This document shows, piece after piece, positions 12,201 to 23,815 of a stretch of DNA of 64,000 bases (the stretch's first letter is position 1; each line of letters opens with the position of its first letter). The stretch spans positions 124,001 to 188,000 of the forward strand of contig WPDH01000121.1 in the NCBI GenBank assembly GCA_019137255.1, in the 5' to 3' direction. The notes beneath the pieces are model-generated. The model did no database searches. It was not told where the DNA came from and worked only from the letters and a program-made list of their open reading frames with translations. The DNA is from Corinectria fuckeliana. Lineage: Eukaryota > Ascomycota > Sordariomycetes > Hypocreales > Nectriaceae. The position numbers were made by a program, and so were the translations under genes.

Positions 12201-12795
12201 GGTGCTGAAATCCAGCTAGGAGATTAAGCAGGGGGATATGTGCGGTGTTGCGAATGTCGAGTTGCTAAGAGATTTATTGTTGTCAGAGAGATGGCAGGCA
12301 GGTACTGCTCGTGACCGTCTGCCAGCTGCCAACCGTCTGCCAGCTGCCAACCGTCTGCCAACCGTCTGCCAGCTGCCAACAGCCTACCAGCTGCCAGGAG
12401 CTTTCCAGATACAGCGTAAATCGAGCGAAAACAACACCTGTGACCAAGTACCTACTAAGCATGTAGCCAACCCACCCGTCAATGAGAACTCAAAGCATCC
12501 TTTGGCGAGTACCTCGACCAGGGTCTAAGGCCCAACGTTTACCATGGCATTGGACTGCCGTTTGGCCAGGGCATTGGCACGCTGACAAGGTAGAAACCTG
12601 CGGTGCTCGACGAAAACAGTGCACGAGGATGGTGACAAACATGCCTGCGCGCCCCTCGGAAACCAGCAGTTGACGTTCGAAGTTGCATCTCTTTGCGTTC
12701 AACTACCCAAACTACATACGCATATATCGGACTTCGTGTCATTCTTCCGCCAAAATCACTTTAAAATTAGCGCGACAGAATCGTCTATCGTATCC
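12201..12795. other. intergenic region between two minus-strand genes
   Basis: This 595-bp stretch is the promoter of the 389-residue gene and the 3' flank of the next gene. It contains the tandem repeat at 12314-12396 and no supported coding sequence. Confidence 0.5.
12314..12396. repeat. 18-bp tandem repeat in a promoter
   Basis: The unit ACCGTCTGCCAGCTGCCA occurs at 12314-12331, 12332-12349 and 12361-12378, with an 11-base partial copy at 12350-12360 and a diverged copy at 12379-12396. Each full unit carries the palindrome CAGCTG. The array starts about 115 bp upstream of the ATG of the 389-residue gene. Confidence 0.9.
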
Positions 12796-14583
12796 TCAAA
12801 TCCAGTCGGCAAGGCCACATTCCCCATTCTCGACAGAGCCCCCTGCCGGACCGTGATAGTGAGTCAAGGTCTGGTCTACAGGTTCGACTTGAGTGTTCTT
12901 TGTCTTTGAAGCTGTAATGTTGACCTCGTGAGCCTCTTGCTTCGCGTCACTCACCGATGAGTTCTCCATTTTTTGGGTAAGCGGGTACAAGACCCTTGGG
13001 CCGAGTCTAGGAGGACTCCCCTTCATCCATTCCCCCTCACTCAATCTCGCGTTGTTCTCTGTAGTAGTAGGACTTCTGGTGAGCGACGATTTTGTCTCCG
13101 GCGTAAACCCTTTCCGTATTAGACACTCGCGCCTTTCCGGTGCGCCGAATATCTGTGACGAATATTGAGAGCCTGGTATGTTGGTCGCCGGTTCCGAAGC
13201 TGGCTTGTCGGTTCCAAAGGGCCAGGAACACAACGAGGAGGGTGATGAAGCAGGATCACCCAATTCGAATTGCTGCTCTTGTGGCTTCAACGCCTGATAT
13301 TCCCCTATGAGAAGCGTAGACGGGATCGGAATTCGAGTTGCCGTGCCAAACTCCGCCTCCTCGGCCTCTGCCTCTTCCTCTTCGATATAAGGAAGCAGAG
13401 ACGGCGCAATTGAATGTGCGCAGGACTCGTACGACTTCCTTGGGCGTAACATCACCTCGGGGATCTGGGGAAGCGGACGAGGGGCAGATGGACGTGCCAG
13501 AGACTCCGGTGTCGTCCGTGTATCCGAGGATGACGGACGAGTTGGAGCTGGTAATTGTAGCAGGCCCAATAGCCTCTCTATCAAGTCTTCTTCGCTCTTT
13601 GCCCCTAAATCCTTGCGATATACAGCGGGCTCAGAACTGGTGCCTTCGATTCGATCCTTTCGAGTGGAGGTAGAGGGGTCACCGCGTGACTTGACATTGC
13701 AGTCATCGGTGTCGGACTCGGAGAAAGTTGTGAGTGTCGGAACTAAGCTTAGCTGTCGAAGATTGGTCCATGAGCGGTAGTGGAAGCGAAACGATACAAA
13801 TGGGAATTCTCTCGGGTCAAGCAAGAGCCAGTCGTAAAAGTATGCATCTTCTGGGCTCTCCAAAAGGCCTCCAGACGGTGAACTTCCACTAATGTTAGAA
13901 ACCATGACCGAGTGACTAGAAAACCAGAAAGCTTACGTTATGCCATAAGCCTCTTGGCCTCGATGTTGTTCCAATACGGGAGCCCTTCGTTTGCGACCTT
14001 TGGATCGGAAGACTTGGACCTCTATAAGGCCCCCATCATCAGCTACGGAAGTGCTGCTGGATGGAGGCAGAAAGTAGAGGCAGCGGGCTTCGATACCCTC
14101 CCGCTTGTGGACGACTCCGTTTTCTTTGTAGTGCCAGCGGTCATCTGGCTCAAATAAAGCACGGGTCACTGAGCCTGAGGCCTGAACGACAGGGTTGATT
14201 CCCCAGCTCGTGATATTCCTTCCGTTCAGGAATATCTTGAAGTAGAAATGACACGAGGGCTCTGGTATCCGAGTCACTGAGTAGTGGACTCCGAACTGAG
14301 AACCTACAAAACCTTAGCTTGAAAACCGAACAAGTCCAGGCAAGGAAAACAAAGACAACGTACCTGGCGCAGATGGTATATAGACAGAAACTCGTGGGTT
14401 GACCTTTTGGATCCGCGGCGAACCTGTATCTGAACCCGCCGGATCAAAATCCCACGAACTACAAGTGCCATTGGTGGGCGGGAGAATGTTGACGGAAGAG
14501 GCGTCGGAGTGAGGAAACTCGGGTAACTTTCTCATACTAGGATGCGTGACAATGGAGACGTCAACACCCCGAAAGCAGGGCAT
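12796..14583 (-). CDS. conserved fungal protein of unknown function
   Basis: Three exons, 14583-14364, 14303-13937 and 13888-12796, join in phase to 559 residues. Intron 1 (60 nt) is strong (CAG|GTACGT...TTGTAG). The acceptor of intron 2 (13889-13936) has an unusually close CTAAC, so that boundary is less certain. The ATG at 14583 is the first real ATG; upstream codons in frame have none. The N-terminal third, starting MPCFRGVDVSIV and containing VSVYIPSAPGSQFGVHYSV, FYFKIFLNGRNITSWG and REGIEARCLYFLP, resembles a domain I recall in many unnamed ascomycete proteins. It looks beta-rich and folded. The rest is Ser/Pro-rich with an acidic run (EEEEAEAEEAE). No named domain or function is known to me. 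Confidence 0.75.
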
Positions 14584-15283
14584 GTTGAGCGAGATTTGCA
14601 AAGCGGCTTCGTGGTCAACCGCAGGATGCACCTGGTGTAAAGGCGATGCCACAGAAGGAAACAAGGACTAGGTGGGGGGAGAGAACGGGAAACGACGGAA
14701 GAGTAGACAAGATGTTGAGGTGGGTTGCTTGCGTGGGAGAGATCAAGGGCGGAGGTAGCGCGGCTCTGATTCCTCAGGCAGCATATTGCGAAGACCAAGT
14801 ATTAAGAGGCAGGTGCGAGTGCAGCTCGTCAGGAACAGGCACTTGCTGTAGCAATGCTGGGTCCGTACAGGCTGACTACTACAATGGTAACGGTAGGTTG
14901 CCCACAACAGCTGCCGGCAGCCGTCCGAGATCCCGACTTGGAGGTAGATAGCCCCAACACAACAGAGCATCATCCACGGTATAGGCCAAGATATCGTGCA
15001 CCGGTACTCCTAACTTCAAAATTCCTTGCTTGCCAATTAGTTCCACCCATCTTCCCGCAACATGTATACGAATCGTCCGGCAATTGACAAAGGGGAGGCT
15101 GCTCCGGAATGGCCAGATTTACTGCTTAAAAGGCGGTTTCAACTGCGGTGGTGCAGATGGACAGAAAACCAAGTCAACGAACGTCTATTCCTCAATGATA
15201 TACAGTTGATGCGGATGCATCAACGCATGGATCGTATTGCCCGCCGTCGTGCTAGCTATGGTGCTCGCCGATGCGCCTGTCGC
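14584..15283. other. intergenic region
   Basis: This 700-bp stretch lies between the start of the 559-residue gene and the stop of the complex I gene, both on the minus strand. I see no coding sequence or strong repeat. It should hold the promoter of the downstream gene. Confidence 0.4.
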
Positions 15284-15710
15284 TTAGCTCTGTCCCAGCA
15301 CCTTTTTGGTGTCCTCTTCCTTGTCTAGGAGTCCTAGATTCCGTATTTGCTTGGCGCTCGGCGCATTGTCTCGTGCCGTCGAAGTTTCGGCTCGGGCGTA
15401 AGCAGCTTGGATTGCCAGAACTCTCGCGTGCTGCTAATCGTTAGTACAACGGAAAACACCATGTCGTAGCTCCGTCAGAACCCACCTCCTTCTTGTGATG
15501 CAGGCACTCGTAGTAGTCCTCAAGGACCGGAGAGCATTTCTTCTTGCCCGAGTCGTCGTCGGCCGTGGTGTTGACTACGTAGCAAGCCATGACCTCCTGC
15601 CAGAAGGGAAAGCAACGGCCGGGGCCTAGAAGCCGAGGTGTTGTCAGCCTGTAGTCGCTGGGAGGGCTCTCGTTAGACTTACCGCCATGCATTCCATATC
15701 CCGACGCCAT
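15284..15710 (-). CDS. complex I 15 kDa subunit, NDUFS5 family
   Basis: Three exons (15710-15683, 15625-15486, 15433-15284) give 105 residues. The sequence GPGRCFPFWQEVMACYVV followed by KKCSPVLEDYYECLHHKKE has the twin CX9C pattern (C14/C24 and C40/C50) of NDUFS5-type accessory subunits of NADH:ubiquinone oxidoreductase. Such proteins enter the intermembrane space by the Mia40 oxidative relay and pack on the membrane arm. Exon 3 encodes a basic-acidic helical tail ending KKVLGQS. The first exon is only 28 nt. Intron 1 (57 nt) has no stop and is a multiple of three, so its retention would insert 19 residues. The gene is divergent from SEC39. Identification is firm by motif and length. Confidence 0.92.
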
Positions 15711-16285
15711 CTTGAGCCAATTGGGTGCGTGTCGAGGCGTTCAGCTGGTCAAGAAGTTGTACGCTCTTCGCTCGTTGCGTTCCGCGGGTCCGTCCAACGT
15801 TTGAATTGGCGATGGAGATGGCTCCGGGCGTGAGTTGACCCGTATATGGGCCGAGTAGGAAATCGCGGCGTAAAGATTGGCTGGACTGGTGGGGTCTCCG
15901 ATACTAACGAAGAGTACGCTAATGGCTTGGTAGGAGACAGGCATTTTACAGGTGCTGGTTGTTAGGGGGAATGACGATGCACAACCCACGCGATAAATGC
16001 ATGTCCCCTTGACGTGCATACAGTGGAAGTACCTACTACCCTAAGAGACCCTGTAAGATGTAGTGGGCACACCTGTAGGTAGTACGTACTTGTTTATTAG
16101 TTATTCGTTAGGTGCTAAGTAGCCCGTACTCTTAAGCAAGCTTGGCAACCTCAACTACTAAGTAACTATGGCGAAACCCAAGGAGACTTGACGATTCCGA
16201 GTCACGGCCGAAGAAACATAGCAGCACGGCATCAGCCAGCGTCTAGTAATCTCTTCGGCGAGCTCGTCTCGTGAGAGCTCCTACC
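15711..16285. promoter_or_regulatory. divergent promoter region, complex I subunit / SEC39
   Basis: This 575-bp stretch separates two divergently transcribed genes. Bases about 16020-16170 are AT-richer, with repeated GTAGGTA/TACCTA-type motifs. No coding sequence is evident. Confidence 0.4.
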
Positions 16286-19131
16286 ATGGCCGCTTCCCTC
16301 CACCTAGGTCCTGCCAAAGTGGTCCTGCTTGCCGTGCACTTTGCGACGCAAGCCGATCTCGACAATTTGTCAACGCTGACCGCGCGACATGCCACCGTCC
16401 TGCGCCAGGATCTAGTGCTCCGGATTCTACTCACCCACCTCCCCGAGACGATCAAGCCAGATGCATACGTTCCGTTTGTGCAGGCACTCATTACGGACGA
16501 GCCACAGCCACAGCCCGACCATTCCCTCGACATATCTGCCGTTGATGGGCTTTCGGACGAACAAGCTTCCAAAAAGGTCAAGAAGCTTCGACTTTTGCAA
16601 CTGTCTCGTCACGATGACGTACAAGACCAGGAGGCAGATTCCTTGACGTCCTTCCTGCTTCTCAGAGGCTGTAGGATGGATGAGGAAGCTGGCATGCTCG
16701 CCCAGCTCCCAGACCTGCTCACTCCCTTTCTCCAACACTCCCCAGCTATTCAGACGTGGCTCGTGTCGACAGTTTTGCCTCTCCTGCGGAGGAATCTAGA
16801 ATACTACCCCCAGAAACCAGCTCGCTACTCTCTCCTCGAGTTCCAAAACCTTCCGGACCGAAGCGCCGTCGAATACCTGCTGGCAGAGACTGGGACCTCA
16901 GAGGATGGCTATGGCCTCCTTGGGCGCGACTTCAGGGGCTTAGTTGGCCCTTGGCTGTACAACGACAGTCGATGGAGGCAGGAACCTGTCGACAGCTCAT
17001 CTAGCGATCATGATGCAAAGATGGCCCTGTCGTGCGCTGGTTGGGAGCAGGCTCTCGAGTGGCTTGTTCTACAGGCGTCAAAGTCATGGGAAATAGCTTT
17101 GAAAACCATCGAGCAGTGGGATGGTGCTGAGGATATTGAATTAATCGACGATGTCAATATGTGGTTTCAAGAGACCCAACAACGCTATCTCGACCAAAGC
17201 TACGCTCAGGCTGCCTTGGCTTCCGTATATCAGATACCCGATGCCACGATGGACGCCCTAGAGGGCGCATATAAAATATGCGTTAAGATCACGTCGCTCA
17301 TGGACCAAGACTCTGATGGAACTCTTCAATCAGCAGCATCTGCCCTGTCCCCGATACCCCAACTCGACGACAATGCTTTCTCTGGTGCCAAGACTGCGAG
17401 TTATATGAGAAACGACTTGCTTAAGGTATCAAATCCTTTGACTACCCCGAATCGTGGTACAACCAGCTTATTAATGGCTCTTGTATTGAGCGCTTTCCTT
17501 TTGACTCGCGCTGGCGTGCCCTGCACTGTGAGGAGAGCTGGCGACCTCTCCTTTCTACATGACTCAAGAGAGCAGAAGAGTGAACTTACGAGATTGATAC
17601 GCATTATTTCTGCGCATTCATCAAGGAATCAAGACGCTTACTGGGTGCAAGCACGGAAAGAAATTTTGTGGCTTCACAACTGGGGTAGCACAAATGGCCC
17701 AAAATCGGTGGGATCCATTCGGGGCGTGTTTGGCGCGGTGCAGCCGGAACATATCGAGACGGAGTTACTCAAAGCCTTACTCTCTAGTTCACGTATGTCG
17801 ACTTCGTCCACATCATGGCTTGAAACATTGCTAATCTCCTATCAAGGCTATGCCCTCGCACGATCTCTATATGAGGATGCCCCGGAACATCCTCTTTCGG
17901 CAAGCGAGATTCGGAGTACCGTCCAAAGCTCTGCATTTAGCGCGTTCGATAACGCGTCCAATCCGAATCGGTCCAGAGGCGGGCTCAAGAGGTGTGACGA
18001 TATGTAAGTCTTGCGGCCACCATGCCATGAACATCGTTGACGCCTGGTAGAATCAAGGCGTTTCCCAAAACGTTAGGGAGGGATCTCCCTATCGCTAAAA
18101 CAGTTGAGGCCTTACTAAGGGCGACGCATGCTCTTAGCGACTACCGTCTGGTTCTTAAGCAAGGCGAACCCTTCAGCCCGGTGGTACTTAGAGTTCATTC
18201 TGATCCTATCTCAATCATCGAGAGGGTTTTGGAGCAAAATGCAAAGGCGTACACGCGATTACAGGAGTTCTTGGAATTGGGGAACAACATGGTCAACGCC
18301 GGCCTGCCTACCTCCAACCATCCCGGAAAGATATCGTCAGCCGCAACTGGGCAAAACGTCGACCGCTTGACGACCGAGAGACGGATCGTGGCTATGTGCA
18401 TCGAGGCAGCGCTGAGGGAGGACGATTTCGAGACGGCTTACTCCTACGTAGTCAACCGCCTGGGCAGGTCGAGCTCGACGATGCGGGAGGGCTATGATGA
18501 TGAATGGTCATGGAAGGCGGCCCTGGATGCAGGAAAATCCGCTCGCACCGAGACATCTCAGAAGCCGACTCATATAGGAACGGCCAGTGGAAACCCAGAA
18601 ATCCGGCACCTCGAACAGCGTATCGAGTGTCTCGCCACTGCGCTGCGTATCGCCCCTCCCAATCAGCTGCAAGAAGTCCTGAAGACATTTCGCCGCTGTG
18701 AAGAGCAGCTTGACTACGCGGTCAAAGAGGAAGCCGCCAAGGAAGACGCCTGGGATGCCGCCGGCGATCTTTGTAACCTCCCGGGAGCTTTTGACAGCCC
18801 CGATCCGGACAAGGTCTACCCTCCCCGGAACATTACTGCTAGCGCCGCCGCGCGCCAGGCTGATGAATCGCCTATGTCGCTCTTTGACCTTTCACGAGCC
18901 ACAGCTCGAGTGGCATCGAGGAACTTGACAGCGTTATCCAGCTTACAAGGCATCGCCCAAAGCACCACACAGGGCGCTACACAGCCCGAGGTTGCTGAGG
19001 AAGATGACCAAGACCACCAGCGAGTGAGGAAGAGGGACCAGCTGAGAGATGCCGCAACCGGTACATTGGTTTCCGGTGTTAGCTGGCTGATCGGGGCGAA
19101 TGTGAACCGGCCTGCCAATGATGGCCAGTAG
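16286..19131 (+). CDS. SEC39: Sec39 domain protein (Dsl1/NRZ tethering complex)
   Basis: Exons 16286-17792, 17847-18003 and 18051-19131 join to 914 residues. The protein is alpha-solenoid-like and carries the Sec39 domain over most of its length; recognisable parts are the N-terminal LHLGPAKVVLLAVHFATQADL, LLRRNLEYYP and SRYALARSLYED. Sec39 (Dsl3) is a subunit of the Dsl1 complex on the ER, which tethers COPI vesicles for Golgi-to-ER transport and assembles ER SNAREs. The ATG at 16286 sits in an ACCATGG context and is preferred to an in-frame start 15 bases upstream. Intron 1 (54 nt, GTATGT...CAAG) is a multiple of three without a stop; removing it restores the family-like YALARSLYE. Intron 2 (47 nt) is phase 2. 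The C-terminus is Gln/Asp-rich and probably disordered. Confidence 0.9.
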
Positions 19132-20774
19132 CAAAACGTGCTAATTATGTAGGCAGTCTGCGGACTAGGGAAATGTTAGGCTTTGGAAATGGATGAGTCT
19201 GGCCAGAGTAGACTGTGACGAGGTCGATTGATGAGTTGGGCGCCAGGCTATGTATTGGGAAAAGGAGGCTTCAATTGTCTTCTCTTATATATGATGTACG
19301 AATACCTAGCTTTACACACTTATGGAGCTGCCGGCGGCTAGGGTGGGAGCTCAATTGGTTCACCTTCAGAGTATCCCCTTGCCTTTGTAACGAGAGGCGC
19401 CTACAACCGGATGACATTTTGAATCTCAGGGCACTACAGCTTTGAAACCCTGCCAGGAGACAGCCGACCTAGGTCTAGCAAATTGCGGATACTTGGTATT
19501 ATATCTCAATCAGTGGATGGGATTTGACAATGAGAAACAGCATCGATTGATGCGTAGGACTCACGTCCGAGGGAGCGATTTCAGTGATGAGGCGAAAGAG
19601 AAAGGGCACTGGCCTATTGAACCGTAAAACACAAGCCTGATCCTTGTTAGCTGTTATGCAATAACCTCAAAGTTAGTTACAACAATGTTATTCGCAATGG
19701 TTCGACCCTGGCCTCGTCAGAAACTCTGGCTTGCTGCTTATTGCTAATTGTTGAGCCTTGACACTGGCAACCGAACCATCAACTGACCTCGACGGTTTAC
19801 CGCATTAACGGACATCTGCTAACATTAGCATTATACTGTGAACCATATCCCTTAGAAGACAAGAGCTGCCTTTAGACAAGGGTTTACCAGCTTGAGCAGA
19901 GCCTGCCTGGGGTGGGTATAACCACCTACTAATAGCAGCCAGTAGCGTAAGAAAAGGGCCTAGACGAGTAAAGAAAGAAAAATTGCTAAAGATCATAGCC
20001 GCTCCCCTCTCGCCCTGGCCTTCCCCTAGCGACAATGATTGGCCCACGAATCAAGGGTGGCATGGCGTCAGGCGATTGATTACAGCGAATGGGCGATTGA
20101 TTGGCGATAGGCGACACATTTACGGACAAAGTTCTGGTTTAATGAGTGATCTCAGCCAAGGCGACAGAAAGTCGCCCAGTGTGATCGAGGCCATCCTCGA
20201 TTGGCGTGGTCGACGTCGACTCGTAGAGCCTATTTGTGAGATGTCTGAAACGGCATAGGAGGCTGCAAGCAACGAGTTCCGCAGTCGATGGTGTATATTG
20301 ATCCACAGGTTTCACCCGTCAAGGCCGACGTCGACATATGCTGAATGTTGTGTTGACAATGCTATCAAGGAGTCGTCGATAGACGCGATGACTGATGAAG
20401 TGTTTGATTCTGCAAAGATCCGGAAGCTGCCATACGTGGTCCATCTGTGACCTTGTCGCCGCAAAATCGACCAGCAACAAAAATTCTGTGACGCAGGCCG
20501 AGTACCCTTTTTGATTCCATTCCCTTAACGTCGCAATCACACGAAACTCCTAAGTGAGCAGAACCTAATCGAGAGAGTCTGCTGTAGTCCATGGAAGGAA
20601 AGCAAACAAAGAAACAGAAAAGCGAGCAAGCAAAACAAGAAGTCAAGGAAAGGAGAACCGAGACTCAACCCCGGTATGCAGCTGTTGACTTAGTAGAGCT
20701 GGAGTCGATAGTACGGTTGACGTTTAGTTGCGATCGGGGCCTGGGAGGATTAGCGGGTACTTGGGAATGTACAC
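19132..20774. other. convergent intergenic region
   Basis: This 1.6-kb stretch lies between the 3' ends of SEC39 and the RRM gene. It is AT-richer than the flanks. Near 20075-20110 the motif GCGATTGATT recurs. Open frames are short and unsupported. Confidence 0.4.
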
Positions 20775-22088
20775 TCAGTAGTAGCCCGAACCTCCATAGG
20801 GATCGCGCGTCTCGGATCGGGAAGCGGTCTCGCCATAGGCGGCAGCACCAGCAGCAGCAGGAGCACCAGCAGCAGGCTCTCGGGATCGGGGAGCATCGCG
20901 CTCGCCTCCACGTTCATGGCGGTCACCACGGTCGTATCCACCGCCGGGGGCAGCGCCGCGAGGACCGTAGCGATCTCGGTCCTCACGTCCGGCGTATCGG
21001 TCGCGTCCGTATCCTTCTTCGCGGTCGCGACGCTCGTAGCTTCGGTCGTAGTCGCGGCCATAGCCACGATCCTCGTAGCGTCGCTCTTCACGATAGCCAC
21101 GTTCGTAGCCTCCACCACGCTCAGCGCCGCCACGTTCGGCGCCACCGCGCTCGGCGCGACCACCTTCAGGGCGACCAGCTTCCTGGCCACTGCGCTCCTG
21201 ACCACCACGGTCATCATACCGTCGTTCGTAGTTGCGCTCGTAGCCACGGTAGCGGTAGGGATCATCTCGACCATAACTACCGCCGCCGCCACCGCTGTAT
21301 CCGCCACGTCGGCGGTCTTCATAGCGAGGACGAGGGTCTAGAAGACATATTATGAGAAGAGAACAGCTAGCGAATCAAGGCGATGACTTACCTCGCTTGG
21401 GGGGGCCAAAGTACTTGCCCGGGGTAGGGGTACGAGGGCGAGCTCGGCGGGCCTTTTCGATACTAAGGGTGCGGCCCTCAATCTGGTCACCCTGGAGACC
21501 CTCCTTGGCAGCGTCGGCCTGGTCGGCAGTGACCATCTTGACGAAGCCGAAGCCACGAGACTCCTTGGTGTGAGGGTCGCGCATAATTTGGCACTTCTCG
21601 ACGTCACCATACTTCTCGAACATCTTCGTCACCTCAGCCTCGGACAGCTTAGGGTGAATGCCAGTGACGAAAAGGTTAGAGCCGGGATTGATGGCACCAT
21701 CGTCATCATCTCTGGGACCGGAGACATCTTTCATGTTGCTAGAGTGATGGAGTGTGTGAGTAGGTTGTAGTCGCGAGAACTGTGGTGGGAGACAGCTTAC
21801 CTGTCCCTGTCCCTGTCGTGGTTGCCGTTTGGCGAAGCAGAGCGGCGACGGCCGCCGTCGTTGTCGTCACGGAGAGGACGAGGGGAGGCGCTTCGGTTGT
21901 CGCGCTCGTAACGGGGGCCCTCATCTGATGAAGATATTGTCAGCGGGCTGCTGAAAACTTGGAGACGGATGCAAGGCGTGAGGATGGAGGACGCGTCTGC
22001 GCGCGCGTAGCAGCACGCAAAATGACGAAGACGAACCTTCGTAGCGATCGCCATTGGCGGCCTCGTAATCCATGGATGTAGTCGCCAT
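20775..22088 (-). CDS. RRM RNA-binding protein with RG-rich tail (transformer-2/SR-like)
   Basis: Four exons, 22088-22037, 21924-21801, 21738-21392 and 21337-20775, join in phase to 361 residues. An Arg/Asp/Ser-rich N-terminus is followed by one RRM (about residues 80-157), with RNP2 LFVTGI and RNP1 RGFGFVKM. A long tail of Arg, Gly, Tyr and Glu follows (about 175-361), including a three-copy AERGG repeat and RYEDR/YERRY elements, ending GGSGYY. The layout matches fungal transformer-2-like or SR-like nuclear RNA-binding proteins, with likely roles in splicing or mRNA metabolism. RG/Tyr-rich tails commonly mediate RNA contact, arginine methylation and condensate formation. Introns are 112, 62 and 54 nt, all with clear ends. 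The repetitive tail leaves all frames open, so long frames on the opposite strand are artefacts. Confidence 0.85.
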
Positions 22089-23485
22089 CGTGAATGATGG
22101 TACCGGTAGTTAGTGACGGCAGAGAGTCAGGCTGGTGATGAACTGCAGATGCGAGGTCTCAATCCTGGGCCGTGATGTTGAGATGAGGCTGAAGGAAGGG
22201 AGAAAAAAAAATTAAAGGCAGCGTTGGGGAAAGAGTGGGAGAAAAAGAGGAAGGAACGGGCACGGGCACGGGCGGGTGTGAAAACAAGTGTCAACCAGTT
22301 GGCAGAGGAGCTTGCCAGCTGCCAAACCAAACGTGCGGGAGAGAACAAAGAGAAGCGGGTGGCGAAGAGGTGATGACAGATGGTGATGGGCCTGGACTGG
22401 GAAATGGAGGATGGGAATGAAAGGTTGGATGATGGAAAGACGAACGAACTGCCTGTCAGCAGGCCAAGCGAGCAACTACTTACGGTGCACCAGTCACCAG
22501 CAAGCAGCAAGCAACAGAGTGAGGCAAACTTCCTGGGCGTAGACGATGTGGTCAGGTACCTGCGTTTGGGGCTGGAGTACATTACTGGGCTGCCTCCTGC
22601 TGCTCGGTACTTCCTGTCAGAACTCGGTACACTGGCTGGCATGGGCTAGTACGCAATGGAGCCGACCACCTCAGTATTAAGTGGATCCGTCTGTTGTGTT
22701 GCCGTGCACGAGCCACCAATCTCTCAACTGCGCTGTGCCTCTCGTTCGAAGTGCATCGCGCGCTCCGTTGGGATGGGAACAGATGGAAGGAAGTCAAGCG
22801 GGCTAGGTTTTCGTTAGAGACGAGCTCTAGCGAAGGATTCCAGCAGAATGGTTATCATTGACTGGCCCTATGGACCTAGCTAGATTCACGAGGGGCCTTG
22901 GCCATGAGCTTCCTGCACCAGGCCAACTGGCCTCCCCTTTCCCCACAACCCCAGATTATCATCCTGGCAGCCTCCTGACACATGCGAGAATAAGAAGAAG
23001 CATCTCGGTAACGTAAAGCGGCTTCAGTCACGTTAAGAAGTCTCCAAAGAACGCATCAGTAACGAAGTTTCTTTTCTTTTCTGATTACTTAATCACCCGA
23101 GCACACGTACATATATATGGCGGTTTCTTTCTGCAACTGCTAACGCATCATTCCTCCTTATAAGTATAACTAGATGCCTAGGTAGGTTATCCACCAAGAA
23201 CGTCCTCGACTGTCCCAAGATATATATGTACGGCCGGAAAGGGGAGGTTTGGCAACTCAACACTCAAATGACAGCATCTTCTTCTCATCCGAGCCCTGTC
23301 GTCGCTGACAAGCTGACCCTTTCAGATGTGGTCATCGAGAGGGCGGTGTGGATGTGCAGAAGGATTAATGCGCTGTAGTCCTAATGTCCTTCCGAAAACT
23401 GAGATATATTGTTCGACAACGAGCGTTTGCAAATGTTGAGTTTGATGTACATGGGGAGGATTCGTCTTATGTTTAGCTTCGACCT
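22089..23485. other. upstream region of the RRM gene
   Basis: The first 550 bases read on the minus strand are pyrimidine-rich and probably hold the promoter and leader of the RRM gene. A copy of TGCCAGCTGCCAA, also found in the 12.3-kb tandem repeat, lies at 22313-22325. The rest, to 23485, shows no supported coding sequence. Confidence 0.4.
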
Positions 23486-23493
23486 GTGGATTT

Positions 23494-23815
23494 GAGTCTT
23501 GCTATTGGGACAACAAATACATAGCTTTACACTGCAATTAAGTTGTAAGCGAGGTACCCCCTGGTCAATGCGTGCACTGGCCACCACACCAAAAGAGCCT
23601 AATATGTCATCTCCAGCTTCAGGACTAATTAATTATCTTAAGAAGATAGTCTCTAAAATAGGAAATAAAGTCTTTAATCTATTTATTAGGCTGTAAGGAT
23701 AGTTAGAGAATTTTTAAAGATATCTAAATAAAATTATAGTAGAATTTATAGCTGTCTTAGTAAATTCTATATATGTTGCCCTCACCAAAATAGTGTTGTC
23801 CCAATAGCAAGACTC
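23494..23815. mobile_element. 322-bp MITE with 8-bp target-site duplication
   Basis: Two perfect 22-bp inverted repeats bound the element, 23494-23515 (starting GAGTCTTGCTATTGGG) and 23794-23815. Directly outside, the 8-mer GTGGATTT occurs at 23486-23493 and again at 23816-23823, an exact target-site duplication. There is no transposase frame. The right half of the interior is strikingly AT-rich. The element is therefore a non-autonomous DNA transposon. Eight-base duplications are typical of hAT (and P) superfamilies; the superfamily is inferred. It ends about 220 bp upstream of the dehydrogenase ATG. The perfect repeats and duplication suggest recent insertion. Confidence 0.92.

Noticed and set aside
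19668..19785. Possible inverted repeat around ATGGTTCG / CGAACCAT
   Set aside because: Only eight bases match and there is no flanking duplication, unlike the clear MITE at 23.5 kb.
20591..21355. Long open frames on the plus strand and in other minus frames across the last exon of the RRM gene
   Set aside because: The RG-rich repetitive coding sequence leaves several frames open. Only the minus-strand frame with splice sites continues the RRM protein; the others are His/Arg- or Thr/Val-rich without domains.
22127..22642. 171-codon minus-strand frame upstream of the RRM gene
   Set aside because: It is a Ser/Phe/Pro-rich translation of a pyrimidine-rich leader and lies where the 5' UTR of the RRM gene is expected.
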